Positions 1 to 8,871 of a stretch of DNA of 35,822 nt are shown one piece after another. How positions within the stretch are numbered: the first letter of the stretch is position 1; each line of letters starts with the position of its first letter. The position numbers and the translations under genes are program-made. The DNA is from Desulfovibrio sp. (GTDB lineage: Bacteria > Desulfobacterota > Desulfovibrionia > Desulfovibrionales > Desulfovibrionaceae), in assembly GCA_031287575.1 (NCBI GenBank), contig JAITSV010000028.1, positions 1 to 35,822 on the forward strand. Reading direction: 5' to 3'. A model generated the notes under the pieces. It ran no database searches and was not told the DNA's origin. It worked only from the letters and a program-made list of their open reading frames with translations.

Positions 1-1852
1 CCGGCGTCGCGCCGGCGTCGATCCGGTCGGATGTCGCCGGCGCGAGGATCTTCGAACGCGCCGAAAACGTCGGGTCCAGGAAATAGAGAATCTGACGGCC
101 ATAGATCGGCGCTGAACCCGCGACGAAAACCAGCATGTCGCCGGGGGATACGATCTTGCCCGAGTCGTCTTTCACCGCCCCCGGCAAACGCATGCACTCG
201 TCAGGCGTCAACAATGAGCGGGCTGTTTCGGTCATGCTGACGCTGGCCCGCCCGAGGTGGCCGGAACGCGAGCCGGAGAGCGTCGTCTTCTTTTCAACAA
301 CAGTCGTCTTGCCGGTCATCTCCGAGAGCATCTTGGCCGTTTCGACCTTGTTAGGCGCATACGCGGTGCGGATATGACAATTGGAGGTAATCGACTCTTC
401 CTTGCCGTACTCCTTTTGGAGCTGCGCCATGTCCTGGGTGATGATGAACGACTTGATGCCGTACCCTGCCATGAACGCCAGGGCGCTCTCGAAAACCTCC
501 ATCTTCCCAAGGCTGGGGAACTCGTCCAGCATCAACAGCAGCCGATGCCGGTATGTCGCCTTCGCCGCCCCGTCCTCGAACTCCATCCGTTCCGTCAGCC
601 GACGCAAGATCACATTGAGCATAAGGCGGATCAGCGGTCGCAACCGGTTCAGGTCCGCCGGGCTCACCACGAGATAGAGAGACACCGGCGTGTCGTGGTT
701 CATAAGGTCCGACACCCTGAAGTCACTGGCGCCGATATTCTTGGCCACGACGGGATCACGGTAGACGGCCATGTTGGCCACGGCCGTGGACACAACCCCG
801 CTCATTTCCGGCCCGGCCTTGTTCAGCATTTCGCGCGCAGCTGCGGCAATAAAGGTGTGCACGGCCGCGTAGTCCGCCCCCCCCGTTTCCGGCCCGAAGA
901 TATTCACCAGAAGACCGGCGTGCTCCGTTTCAAGCATCTCCCGAAACAGCTCATCAATGCCGCGCTCCTCATCGGCCAGCATGCACGACAGGTCGTACAA
1001 GGTAGCGTCCCTGCCGAGTTTGACACGCACCATGAGCATGCAGTGGAGCACCGTACCGGCAAAAAACGCGAACGCAGCCTTGTTCCAGTGGTCCTTCAGC
1101 CCCTTGCCGTCAGGGTCCACGATCATGGCCGCGACGTTCTGCGCGTCCGGGATGGCGCGCGGGCCGTCCAGGCGGACTTCCAGGAGGGGATTGAAGCGCC
1201 CGCCGTCGCCCAGGGCCGTCGGATCGAACCGGATGACCTTGTGCCCCTGCGACTGCCGCCAGCCCGCAGTCAGCGCCCAGTTTTCGCCTTTGATGTCGAG
1301 CACCAAGGTGCTCTCACCCCAACTCAGCAGTGTCGGCAGCACGAGCCCCACGCCCTTGCCGGATCGTGTCGGCGCAAAGGCAAGGACGTGTTCCGGGCCG
1401 TTGTGGCGCAAATAGCGCTGCTTTTTGCCCTCCATCCAGCCGCCGACGTAGACCCCTGCCTTACCCAGGAGGCCAGTACGCTCGATGTCGGCTTTGGTCG
1501 CCCACTGCGCCGTGCCGTGGATGCCTTCCCGCTTTTCCGGTCGCCGCCCGAACTGAAGGGCAAGGCCAATCACGACCATCATCGGGGCAAGGAAGACCAT
1601 CTGGCCTTGCGAAATCGCCTCATCAATCACCCCGTAGGTGTCCGGAATGCGCTGGGACCAGAGCCACCACGACCAGGGCGCGTAGATGTGGCCATGGAGA
1701 GGCCGCCCGAGGGCCGGGTGATACCCGTAGGCGGCGGCAATCTCCTGGGTGGTCCACATGCACGCAGCAAGGGCGCACAGAGCCATCAACCCCATGAGGA
1801 GATAGGGGGCCGCGCGGCGCGGCGAGAGCGAAGGCAAGCCGTAAGCGCGCAT
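1..1852 (-). CDS. traG: Type IV secretion coupling protein TraG/VirD4, 3' end cut by window edge
   Basis: This is the inner-membrane ATPase that hands the relaxase-DNA complex to the conjugation channel. The reverse strand is open from an ATG at 1852 to the window edge, at least 617 codons, so the C-terminus lies outside. Two N-terminal membrane segments are visible at about residues 16-33 and 85-101, then HGTAQWA (112-118), a P-loop PTRSGKGVG (161-169) and a Walker B LMLDEFP near residue 441. These are the hallmarks of the TraG/VirD4 family. The ATG starts 5 bases after the trbI stop, so it is the next gene in the operon. Identification is firm; TraG (IncP/Ti type) fits the trb context better than other VirD4 names. 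The relaxase normally encoded nearby is not seen in this window. Confidence 0.95.
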   Translation of the reverse strand, partial: MRAYGLPSLSPRRAAPYLLMGLMALCALAACMWTTQEIAAAYGYHPALGRPLHGHIYAPWSWWLWSQRIPDTYGVIDEAISQGQMVFLAPMMVVIGLALQFGRRPEKREGIHGTAQWATKADIERTGLLGKAGVYVGGWMEGKKQRYLRHNGPEHVLAFAPTRSGKGVGLVLPTLLSWGESTLVLDIKGENWALTAGWRQSQGHKVIRFDPTALGDGGRFNPLLEVRLDGPRAIPDAQNVAAMIVDPDGKGLKDHWNKAAFAFFAGTVLHCMLMVRVKLGRDATLYDLSCMLADEERGIDELFREMLETEHAGLLVNIFGPETGGADYAAVHTFIAAAAREMLNKAGPEMSGVVSTAVANMAVYRDPVVAKNIGASDFRVSDLMNHDTPVSLYLVVSPADLNRLRPLIRLMLNVILRRLTERMEFEDGAAKATYRHRLLLMLDEFPSLGKMEVFESALAFMAGYGIKSFIITQDMAQLQKEYGKEESITSNCHIRTAYAPNKVETAKMLSEMTGKTTVVEKKTTLSGSRSGHLGRASVSMTETARSLLTPDECMRLPGAVKDDSGKIVSPGDMLVFVAGSAPIYGRQILYFLDPTFSARSKILAPATSDRIDAGATP

Positions 1853-1857
1853 GCTGT

Positions 1858-3081
1858 TCACCTCGTGGCCACATAGGGCCGGTCAAAAATGACATCCTTG
1901 ACCACCACCAGGTTGAAGCGGTAGCCGGGCCGAATTTCGAGAGTAGGCTTGATGTTGACAGACTGCTGCAAGAGTTGCAGCGAAGCTTGGCCAAGCTGCG
2001 TGGCCAGCGCCGTGCCCATCTCATCCTGCATGGTCGGCTTGTCGCTTTGGGAGGAGCCGCTGTTGCCGCTCATGGAGTCCACGGCATAGGACATGCCGCC
2101 GGTGATCAGGCTCATGACCATGGCCGAGCCGAAGATACGCAGGTAGTGGTTGTTCACCTCGTCGGTGAGCCCCGCGTATCCGGCCTGGTCTGTGCCGGGC
2201 ATCGTGTCCAGGGAGACGGATGAACCGTCCGGGAAGATCACCCGGTTCCACGCGATCAGGACGCGCTCCTGACCCACGGCCACGCGCGAATCGTAGACGC
2301 CGAACAGCCTGCTCCCTTGCGGGATGACCAGCATGTTCCCCGTGGCCGTGTCATAGACGTGCTGGCTGACCTGGGCGATGAGCTTGCCCGGTAGGTCGGA
2401 ATTGATGCCGGTGAGCATGATCCCCGGAATGACCGTGCCGGTCTTTATCTCGCAGAGCGCACCGGGCACCCGCGTATGCTGCAAGGTCCATTCGTCGGGC
2501 GCGCCGGAACGGGCGCTGAGAAACCCTTCTTTGTCCTTACGCTCGGCTTGGTCATAATGCTCGGAAGGTGTGTCCGCTGTTGCGCCGGGCTGCGCGCCGC
2601 GATCACGCGCCCCCTGCTGCGCCGTGGTCGCTGCCACGGGCCGCACGGTCGGGCGAGCCCCCGCCGACACGTTGCCCACGCTGAGCGGGGCTTGGAGGGC
2701 CTGCAATTCTTGCTGCATCCGGTACTGGCGGACCCGCTCCTGATCCTGGCGCAGGGCTTCCGCGTAGCCGGAATTTCGCCCTTTCGGCGCCGGTGCTCCG
2801 GAGGGTACCGGGGCGGCAGGCTCAGGAACCCTTTTGACCGGCACCGCCAATCCACCCTCGGGTGCGTCAACCAATGCAGGCACCTTCACGTCAACTTCGG
2901 GCGCCTTCTGTTCTTCCGTGCGTTGTTCCGGCTTCTCGTCGTGGATCGAAACGGCCAGCACGGCCACGAGGGCCAACACCACGACAAGTGCCAGGTACAG
3001 CGAACGCTTGCCAAAACGCTCGACAGCGGGCCGGGGATGCGTTTCCAGCCCGTCAGGGCTTTCATCAGTCGTCTGTGACAT
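1858..3081 (-). CDS. trbI: TrbI, VirB10-like core channel protein
   Basis: A 407-residue VirB10 homologue that should span from inner to outer membrane as part of the core complex. It has a short cytoplasmic N-terminus, one membrane segment at about 27-45, a long proline/alanine-rich periplasmic stretch, and a conserved C-terminal domain with the family pattern around GTVIPGIMLTGINSDLPG, VIPQGSRLFGVYDS and the antenna-like YLRIFGSAMVMSLITGG segment. Length matches TrbI proteins. The ATG is preceded by a GAGG ribosome site. In Ti-type trb operons trbI directly follows trbH; here ten pilus genes (pilN to pilV) stand between them, and trbI follows pilV by 12 bases. It therefore completes the channel set after the pilus block, just before traG. 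Confidence 0.95.
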   Translation of the reverse strand: MSQTTDESPDGLETHPRPAVERFGKRSLYLALVVVLALVAVLAVSIHDEKPEQRTEEQKAPEVDVKVPALVDAPEGGLAVPVKRVPEPAAPVPSGAPAPKGRNSGYAEALRQDQERVRQYRMQQELQALQAPLSVGNVSAGARPTVRPVAATTAQQGARDRGAQPGATADTPSEHYDQAERKDKEGFLSARSGAPDEWTLQHTRVPGALCEIKTGTVIPGIMLTGINSDLPGKLIAQVSQHVYDTATGNMLVIPQGSRLFGVYDSRVAVGQERVLIAWNRVIFPDGSSVSLDTMPGTDQAGYAGLTDEVNNHYLRIFGSAMVMSLITGGMSYAVDSMSGNSGSSQSDKPTMQDEMGTALATQLGQASLQLLQQSVNIKPTLEIRPGYRFNLVVVKDVIFDRPYVATR

Positions 3082-3093
3082 GGGACAGCCTCA

Positions 3094-4254
3094 CTACGGG
3101 GTCGGGGTAGGTTCGTCGGGGGCACAGGTCGCAAAGGCGATGATGCGGCCGTAATCGGCCTCCGGCTGCACCCATCCCAGGCTGTCGTCCGTGGTCAACA
3201 GCCGAAGATGCACTTCCCATTCAGTGTCCGAGAGGCTGGTTGCCCACGCCTGAACCGAAGTCATGGGCGGGGCATCCTCACCTGGAGCAACGAGGGAGGG
3301 GGCAACGAAAATTTCGGGATGGGTGGCCGTGCCCGGCGGGCACGTGGGCTTGGTGATACGATCCCCGGCCTTGGCCAGAGTCGCCTTCTGCATAAGCACC
3401 GAGTTGCCGGAATCACCCAGCATCTTCACCTCGCCGTTGCGGCAGAGGTACAGCCCCCGCTCCCGGTCGAGGAACGTCCGGCCGTCATCGTCCGCCGACG
3501 CGCAGAAGTCCGTCATGTCCTCATAAGCAACGTGGGAGAACTGGACCTCGCGCACGCCCCGAATGGCGTGGTCGGTCATGTCCAGTTCGGTCTGCATGGC
3601 GTTCAGGTCGGGTGAGCCCGGCACGGCCACCCGGTAGAGGAAGTCTTGGCCAAGGCTGCTCGCATCGAAGTTGGCCAAGTAGCCAAGGTGACCCGCACCA
3701 GGGTTCGCGATGCCCGCACCTGACAGGTCCACTTCCCATGCGCCATAGGCGCCGCGCAGGACGCTGGAAGACTGCCCGGCGATGTCGCCGGTCGGCACAA
3801 AACCACCGGCGCCCTCGACCAGGGCTGCGGCTGAAGGAACCACCGTCAGCCCGAAGCCTGGACTGTCTGCGTCATGGCCACGGCCACCTGTGGTCAGGAC
3901 GACCACCTGAAGCTCGCCGGAGCGTGGTTCACGGACGTGGATTTCGTACCCCTGGCCCCAGCCGTTCCTGTCGCCGAATCGTTCGGGCAGAAACTCACCA
4001 TTGCGAAGGTCCGCAAGCGTGATCGTCGGGCCGCTGCTGGCTGTCGCTTGCGACAGGAGGGTTGCCTGGTTCTTCTGCGCGTACTTCGCCGCAGCCTCGC
4101 CCACCCTGGCCAGGTGCGTTGCCGCGGCGCGCTGTTGCACCTGCGTCATGCCCCAATCCGCCAGCCTGGCCAGCATCGGAAGGAGCATCAAAAGCACGAT
4201 CAGCGCCCCGATCATCTCAACCGTGGCGAACCCGGCATCCTTTTTCTTGTTCAT
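3094..4254 (-). CDS. pilV: PilV, minor pilin/tip adhesin of the type IVb thin pilus
   Basis: A 386-residue prepilin-like protein. The N-terminus has a short basic leader ending DAG, then FATVEMIG with the Glu at mature position 5, and a hydrophobic helix, so it should be cut by a prepilin peptidase. The body resembles the constant region of R64 PilV, including the Cys-containing segment before a variable tail (FCASADDDG to YLCRNGE). ATG codons lie at 4260 and 4254; AAGGAG sits only one base from the first and seven from the second, so 4254 is preferred. In R64 the C-terminus is switched by a shufflon. Here I saw no recombinase gene and no alternative tail segments, so the tip appears fixed. 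Likely role is recipient recognition during mating (inference). Confidence 0.87.
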   Translation of the reverse strand: MNKKKDAGFATVEMIGALIVLLMLLPMLARLADWGMTQVQQRAAATHLARVGEAAAKYAQKNQATLLSQATASSGPTITLADLRNGEFLPERFGDRNGWGQGYEIHVREPRSGELQVVVLTTGGRGHDADSPGFGLTVVPSAAALVEGAGGFVPTGDIAGQSSSVLRGAYGAWEVDLSGAGIANPGAGHLGYLANFDASSLGQDFLYRVAVPGSPDLNAMQTELDMTDHAIRGVREVQFSHVAYEDMTDFCASADDDGRTFLDRERGLYLCRNGEVKMLGDSGNSVLMQKATLAKAGDRITKPTCPPGTATHPEIFVAPSLVAPGEDAPPMTSVQAWATSLSDTEWEVHLRLLTTDDSLGWVQPEADYGRIIAFATCAPDEPTPTP

Positions 4255-4275
4255 CCTCATTCTCCTTGGAGCGGA

Positions 4276-4710
4276 TCAGTCGAGCGAGATCACGCTGACA
4301 ACGGCTCCGTCCGCAATCCAGGCAGGCAGGGCGATGCGTACTCCGTCCGGATTCGACGGAGACAGATGGCCGTCGGCCTTCCATCCCACGGCGTAGCTAC
4401 CGCGAAACAGCTCCCGCACCTTCCCCGCCTCGGCGGGCGTGGCAGGACCGTGGACGTAGCAGCGCCCGCCCTCGATGCGCGTCCGCCATTCCCGCATCGG
4501 CTTCCACGCGGCAGGAAGCGCCAGCGAGGCTAAAGGCACCTCGCCGCTAGTTCCGTTGCCGAGCGCGTACCGAAATGCCTCATTGCGATAGAGCGCGTAG
4601 TTGAGGGCGACGAATTGCGCCCCCCTGCCCTCGCGCTGCGCGTCGAGCTGGTTCCAGGACAGCAGGGCCACGAGGCCGAGCATCGTCGCAAGCACGGCAA
4701 GCGCCTTCAT
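4276..4710 (-). CDS. pilM: PilM, type IVb pilus biogenesis protein
   Basis: A 144-residue protein with an N-terminal hydrophobic segment (about residues 1-18) and a small periplasmic domain. Size, the N-terminal anchor followed by a soluble domain with LPAAWKPM and GGRCYVHG motifs, and the neighbourhood fit the PilM family of IncI thin pili (R64 PilM is of similar length). Its ATG overlaps the stop of the upstream ATPase gene in ATGA, with AAGGA about ten bases upstream. In R64, pilM lies between pilL and pilN; here it has moved to between the second ATPase and pilV. Exact biochemical role is unknown even in R64. Confidence 0.75.
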   Translation of the reverse strand: MKALAVLATMLGLVALLSWNQLDAQREGRGAQFVALNYALYRNEAFRYALGNGTSGEVPLASLALPAAWKPMREWRTRIEGGRCYVHGPATPAEAGKVRELFRGSYAVGWKADGHLSPSNPDGVRIALPAWIADGAVVSVISLD

Positions 4711-5723
4711 TTCAGGAATCCTTCAAGTCCCCTGAAGTTGACGCGGTTCCGCTGCTCCCGGATATCGTTCCGCAAATCGCCCAGGTTCCCGTCCTTCAGC
4801 TTCGCGCGAATCCCCTTGAACTCGTCACGGAAGGGCACCAGCAGGAATTCAGGGCACCGCAGGGTGCGCTTCCCGTTGACGGAGGCAAGGTCCTGGTGGA
4901 TCACGGCCAACAACGAGTTTTCCAGGTTGCGGCTGGCGGCTTCGCCTTCCAGCTCACGCGCCCAGGTCAACAGGCGGTCGAGGGCTGCAACGGCATCAAG
5001 ACCGTGGATGGTGGCCACCACCATCTGACGGCTGGACCCGAGGGATACGCGCAGCGCTTCTGTCGCCGCGTACTTGGAGCGGATTTCGCCGATGTGGATG
5101 ATGTTGGGAGAGCCGTAGCGATGAGCGCGCTCGATGTGCGCGGCCAACTCATGCTCACCGAGGATTTCCGTCTGGAAGCAATAGCCGTGCTGACCGTGGG
5201 GGCCGGTGAGGGGCATTTCCACCGGGTTCTCGAAGGTGACGCCGTGGCCTCCGTACAGCCGCAGCCGGGCCGCGATCAGCGCGGCTGCCGTCCAGGTCTT
5301 GCCGGAAGCCTGGGGGCCGGAGATGAGCACCAGCCCTTGCGACTGCTCTTCAGCGGACAACCAGGTCACCAGTTGTTCGGGCAGGCCGATGGAATCCAGG
5401 GAGGGAACGGATTCTGCGAGGCGGCGCAGGAACCAGGTGCGCCCGGAATCCACGTTGTCGAACACGGCCACCCGGTAGCGGACGTCGCAGTGCTCGAAAC
5501 GGATGGTGTCCGGATGTCGGCGCACACCAGAGGACGCTTCACAGGCGGACGGAACGCTGGAGAGAAACGAGCTTTCAAGTGCCCCCGGAAGCCCCTTCAG
5601 CTCATCGGCATCCTCGTCCCGAACCGGTACGAGCTGCTGGTCATGGCCGGGTACCCCCTTCAGGAGGCCCCGGCCGTTCGGCAGAAGGATGAGATCGGTG
5701 AAATCCTGCTCATGAAGCGCCAT
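4707..5723 (-). CDS. PilT/VirB11-superfamily ATPase of the pilus cluster
   Basis: A 338-residue secretion NTPase, distinct from PilQ. It has a Walker A GPQASGKT at about 136-143, an Asp-box-like FENPVEMP, a Walker B-like IIHIGEIRS, and the His-box ATIHGLDA. The pattern is close to PilT, BfpF and the IncI TraJ/DotB group. Start chosen at the ATG at 5723, which follows the pilS stop with a GAGG upstream; an upstream extension would run antisense-like through pilS and lacks conservation cues. R64 has a lytic transglycosylase (PilT) and prepilin peptidase (PilU) at this place; this is neither, despite the shared name PilT. It could power pilus retraction like BfpF, or serve transfer like IncI TraJ; sequence alone does not decide. 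Confidence 0.82.
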   Translation of the reverse strand: MALHEQDFTDLILLPNGRGLLKGVPGHDQQLVPVRDEDADELKGLPGALESSFLSSVPSACEASSGVRRHPDTIRFEHCDVRYRVAVFDNVDSGRTWFLRRLAESVPSLDSIGLPEQLVTWLSAEEQSQGLVLISGPQASGKTWTAAALIAARLRLYGGHGVTFENPVEMPLTGPHGQHGYCFQTEILGEHELAAHIERAHRYGSPNIIHIGEIRSKYAATEALRVSLGSSRQMVVATIHGLDAVAALDRLLTWARELEGEAASRNLENSLLAVIHQDLASVNGKRTLRCPEFLLVPFRDEFKGIRAKLKDGNLGDLRNDIREQRNRVNFRGLEGFLK

Positions 5724-5725
5724 GG

Positions 5726-6241
5726 CTACCTCGACGTGAACACAAGGGTGTTGCTGTCGTTGCAGCTTTGCGCGGCCGTCGTCGTGCCGGAGCTCTTGTC
5801 GATGGCGTTTCCGTTGACGGAAACCGCCGTCCACGAGTCCAGTTGCGAGGTGGCCAGCTTGGTGCATTCTTCCTGCGGGATTTCGGAGAGGGAAATGGTA
5901 AACGAGCTGCCGTCGCCGCTGGCCGCCAAGGCGACCTCGCCGCCCCAAGGTGTCACGACCTTGCTGCCCCGCAGAAACGTCTTGGGCACCAGCCCGGCCT
6001 TCATGGCCAGCGAGTTATCCAGCCCGTTGTAATCGCTGCCGCCGGAATAGAGCTGCTGGACTTGCATACGCAGGGACATAAGCCCCTGTTGAGTCGTGGC
6101 CAGATTCCCGCTGGAGAACAGCGAATAGACGAGAAGGGCACCGGCGGCGAACAGGATGAGATACACCAACATGGAACCGGACATTTCGACCATGACGAAA
6201 CCGGCTTCACCGCGCCTGGTGGTGGGGATCGTTCTGCGCAT
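5726..6241 (-). CDS. pilS: PilS, major type IVb prepilin
   Basis: A 171-residue prepilin, the expected building block of the thin pilus. The leader is 14 residues and ends EAG, followed by FVMVEMSG with Glu at mature position 5 and a 20-residue hydrophobic helix, matching prepilin peptidase substrates. The mature protein has about 157 residues and carries two cysteines in the C-terminal part (EECTK and AQSCND) that may form the D-region disulfide of type IV pilins. Start set at 6241, preceded by AGGAGG; longer in-frame starts read through pilR sequence. It overlaps nothing and lies 2 bases after pilR. The peptidase needed for maturation is not in the window, so it may be encoded further left or supplied by the host. 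Confidence 0.9.
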   Translation of the reverse strand: MRRTIPTTRRGEAGFVMVEMSGSMLVYLILFAAGALLVYSLFSSGNLATTQQGLMSLRMQVQQLYSGGSDYNGLDNSLAMKAGLVPKTFLRGSKVVTPWGGEVALAASGDGSSFTISLSEIPQEECTKLATSQLDSWTAVSVNGNAIDKSSGTTTAAQSCNDSNTLVFTSR

Positions 6242-6243
6242 GA

Positions 6244-7317
6244 CTAGAAACCTCCTGAAATCGAAAGTTGTTGTTGGAGAGAACCGATTGCCAGCGCCAC
6301 GCCGCAGAGAAGTCCGACGATGGCCAGCAGGCAGACAATATTGAGCACCTTGGCTTGGCGGGTGATGGTGGCCACACCGTTGCCTAGCCAATCGCGGGCC
6401 ATCGAATCCAACTGCTCATGGAAGCGTGGGAGCTTGGAGTACATGCACAAGTCCTCCACCAACTCTTCATCCGGGAAGCGCATCCCGGAATCCGCCAGCG
6501 CCTCACCGAGGCCCTTCCCAAGCGCCTGCTCGGCCTGCACGGCCTGCACGCGCTCACGCAGCCAGGGTGACAAGTTGGTGGTGCCCAACTGGGCTTCAAA
6601 AATCTGGTTGAGCTGCATGCCACCCCGCATGAGGGTGGCCACCGTGAACAGCCAGACCGACCCGACCACCAGCCGATAGAAGGACCAGGGCGGCAGCGAT
6701 TCGACCCGCAGCCGCGACGGCCCGGTCCAATGGGGGAGAGAGACCAGAGAGAGGAGCAGGAGGAGTCCGAACAGCACGCCCACGACGACACCCGCTGGCG
6801 ATGCGATGCTGGCCGACAGGGCGTGCATGGTGGCCGCTGCGCCGGTGAGGCGCGACGGGTCCACCAGCATGGAGATGTTGGGCATGACGTGGACGGCGAT
6901 CACCACCACGAGAACAACCAGCATACCCAAAAGCAGCGCCGGATACGCGAGGGCCTGCACGAGACTGCCGACGATTTCACGCTTGGCTTCGATCAAATCG
7001 ACGCAGAGGGGCAGTGTTTGCGCGAGCTGGCCGCTGTCCTGTCCACCGGCTATCAGCAGGACCTCTTCCGCCGGAGCAAACCCGCGCAGTGCCGAGCCGA
7101 GGGCCTGCCCCGTGTACAGGCGATCAAGGATCAGCCCGAAGGTTATGGCGAGAGGGGATCGGCGCGCCTTGGCACGGTCGCGCAACACTTCAAACGACCT
7201 GACCAGATCGAAGTTGTAGCGAACTTGTTCGGCCAGTTTACGCCACGTCCTGATGCGGGCTGCGTCACTGAAGGCACTGCGCGCAAGGAACAGGGAAAGG
7301 GCTTGGCGGTCGATCAT
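6244..7317 (-). CDS. pilR: PilR, inner-membrane platform protein of the type IVb pilus
   Basis: A 357-residue GspF/PilC-family polytopic protein that should anchor the assembly ATPase PilQ at the inner membrane. It shows two cytoplasmic four-helix-type domains separated by hydrophobic segments: one pair at about residues 125-200 (LVQALAYPALLLGMLVVLVV and the VGVLFGLLLLLSL stretch) and a final one near the C-terminus (IVCLLAIVGLLCGVALAIG). The GQALGSAL and ALGKGLGEAL motifs are the duplicated signatures of this family. The ATG overlaps the pilQ stop by four bases (ATGA). Length and position between pilQ and pilS match R64 pilR. Confidence 0.92.
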   Translation of the reverse strand: MIDRQALSLFLARSAFSDAARIRTWRKLAEQVRYNFDLVRSFEVLRDRAKARRSPLAITFGLILDRLYTGQALGSALRGFAPAEEVLLIAGGQDSGQLAQTLPLCVDLIEAKREIVGSLVQALAYPALLLGMLVVLVVVIAVHVMPNISMLVDPSRLTGAAATMHALSASIASPAGVVVGVLFGLLLLLSLVSLPHWTGPSRLRVESLPPWSFYRLVVGSVWLFTVATLMRGGMQLNQIFEAQLGTTNLSPWLRERVQAVQAEQALGKGLGEALADSGMRFPDEELVEDLCMYSKLPRFHEQLDSMARDWLGNGVATITRQAKVLNIVCLLAIVGLLCGVALAIGSLQQQLSISGGF

Positions 7318-8867
7318 GCCGCTGCCCCCTCATGAAGCATCTTGTCGAAATCCAACGGTACGCCCAGGCGCAGTTCCGCAAGGTGCGGATCGACCTGACC
7401 GGCACCTATCAGTTCGACGGCGTGCGCCACGTAGGAACGCCCTTTCAGATCATGACGCCAGTAGCTTTCCGCCTTGGCGAAATCATCACGGCGCAGATGG
7501 CTGAGCAGCGTCGGATCAGTCTGGATGACTTCGGCGGCGACACGCTGGCCAGTGATCCCGAGCTGGCGGCAATGCGCGCAGCCGTCACCCCGGACATGCA
7601 CCCCGTTCGGATCGTCGAGGACACGCAACAGGCGGTCCTCCACGGCGCGGGGGAGCGCATGTTTGCCCTTCTGCGCCTTCTGAAGGGGAATTTTGCACTC
7701 GGGGCAGAGCTGCGGGACAAGGCGCTGGTAGATCAGGCCCGCCAGCACGTTGTGGTCGCAGAGGTATTCCAGCGGGTTCACGTAGTCGGCGGCGTTGAGG
7801 AGGGACACCATCCGCCGGATGATCCCGAAGCCGTTGTTGGCATGCAGGGTGGCCCACACACCATGCCCGGTCAGCGCCGCGTCGATGGCCGCGCCAGCCG
7901 CTTCCGGGTAACGGATTTCGCCGATCATCAGCACGTCAGGGTCCGAGCGCATGCATCCGGCAATGGCGTTCATGTACGCGCGGCCACGCTCAGTCGGATC
8001 AACGGCGCTGTTGCCGTTGGTGTTGACCATGATTTGCTTTGTCCCCATGAGGGGATATTCCGGCGGGTCTTCCACGCTCATGTGATTCCGCTCCGGATTC
8101 TCGTGCGCCATCGATTCCATGACGTGCTTCAGGAGCGTCGATTTCCCGTGCCCGGTCGGGCCGGAAATGATGGTCAAGCCGGTGCGCTGCGTGAGGAATC
8201 GCAGACGCGAGGCGTCCGTGGCCGTGTAGCCGAGCGCCGTCACCCGCTCCTCCAACGTGCCCGTGGCCTTCGTGCTGTCGTACAGGAGACGAAGCGCCAT
8301 GAAGGTGCCGTTGCCGTCCTCAGCCTGCGCGCATTCGAGCGGTTCGGTATGCACGCGCACGGAGTGGACCTCGGCGGGCAGGAACTTGCGGTGTACGATC
8401 CGCCCATCCTGACGTTCTGTCTGCGAAAACGAGGAATCCGCCGCGTCGGTCATCGTCTCGTAGATCGCGCGGATCAGCTTCGAGCTGTCACCGGCGGCGA
8501 GCTGCCCATAGTCGCTCAACAGCCCGAGGCGGCGCATCTGAACCGCCCCATACGCTCCATAGTTCGTGATGTGGATATCCGAGGCCCCGCACTGGTAGGC
8601 ATCACGGAGCAGGCTCACGGCATACGCCTGCACATCGCTCTTTGCCCCGTCCGTGAATTGCGCCACGGCCCTAAACTTCGCGTCGAACTCGTCAGGCTTG
8701 TGCCAGGTGATTTCACCAACGCCGCGCCGCCGTGCGAGAGACACGAACGAGTCCAGGGACGGCTTGCCCTGCAACTCCTTCGAAACCCGGACCACACCGC
8801 CATCAATGACGATGCGGCCCCGAAGGTCCTGCGGCACCAATCCGATCAAGGACGTGTCCTGGAGCAT
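7314..8867 (-). CDS. pilQ: PilQ, type IVb pilus assembly ATPase
   Basis: A 517-residue GspE/PilB-like ATPase that should drive pilin polymerisation. Motifs: Walker A GPTGHGKST (about 236-244), Asp box HMSVEDPPEYP, Walker B MIGEIRYPEA, His box ATLHANNG, and a C-terminal zinc-binding pair CPEC...CAHC as in GspE/PilQ of R64. The ATG at 8867 follows AAGGAG and lies 4 bases after the pilP stop; an upstream in-frame start at 8906 would overlap pilP without a ribosome site. R64 PilQ has the same place in the order N-O-P-Q-R-S. This is the more canonical of the two ATPases in the cluster. Confidence 0.95.
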   Translation of the reverse strand: MLQDTSLIGLVPQDLRGRIVIDGGVVRVSKELQGKPSLDSFVSLARRRGVGEITWHKPDEFDAKFRAVAQFTDGAKSDVQAYAVSLLRDAYQCGASDIHITNYGAYGAVQMRRLGLLSDYGQLAAGDSSKLIRAIYETMTDAADSSFSQTERQDGRIVHRKFLPAEVHSVRVHTEPLECAQAEDGNGTFMALRLLYDSTKATGTLEERVTALGYTATDASRLRFLTQRTGLTIISGPTGHGKSTLLKHVMESMAHENPERNHMSVEDPPEYPLMGTKQIMVNTNGNSAVDPTERGRAYMNAIAGCMRSDPDVLMIGEIRYPEAAGAAIDAALTGHGVWATLHANNGFGIIRRMVSLLNAADYVNPLEYLCDHNVLAGLIYQRLVPQLCPECKIPLQKAQKGKHALPRAVEDRLLRVLDDPNGVHVRGDGCAHCRQLGITGQRVAAEVIQTDPTLLSHLRRDDFAKAESYWRHDLKGRSYVAHAVELIGAGQVDPHLAELRLGVPLDFDKMLHEGAAA

Positions 8868-8871
8868 CGCC

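Noticed and set aside
257-1876. Long rightward open frame over the traG region
   Set aside because: GC-rich antisense shadow; the reverse strand has clear VirD4 motifs in frame throughout.
3094-3400. Shufflon at the pilV 3' end
   Set aside because: No repeated crossover sites, no inverted alternative tails and no recombinase gene were seen.
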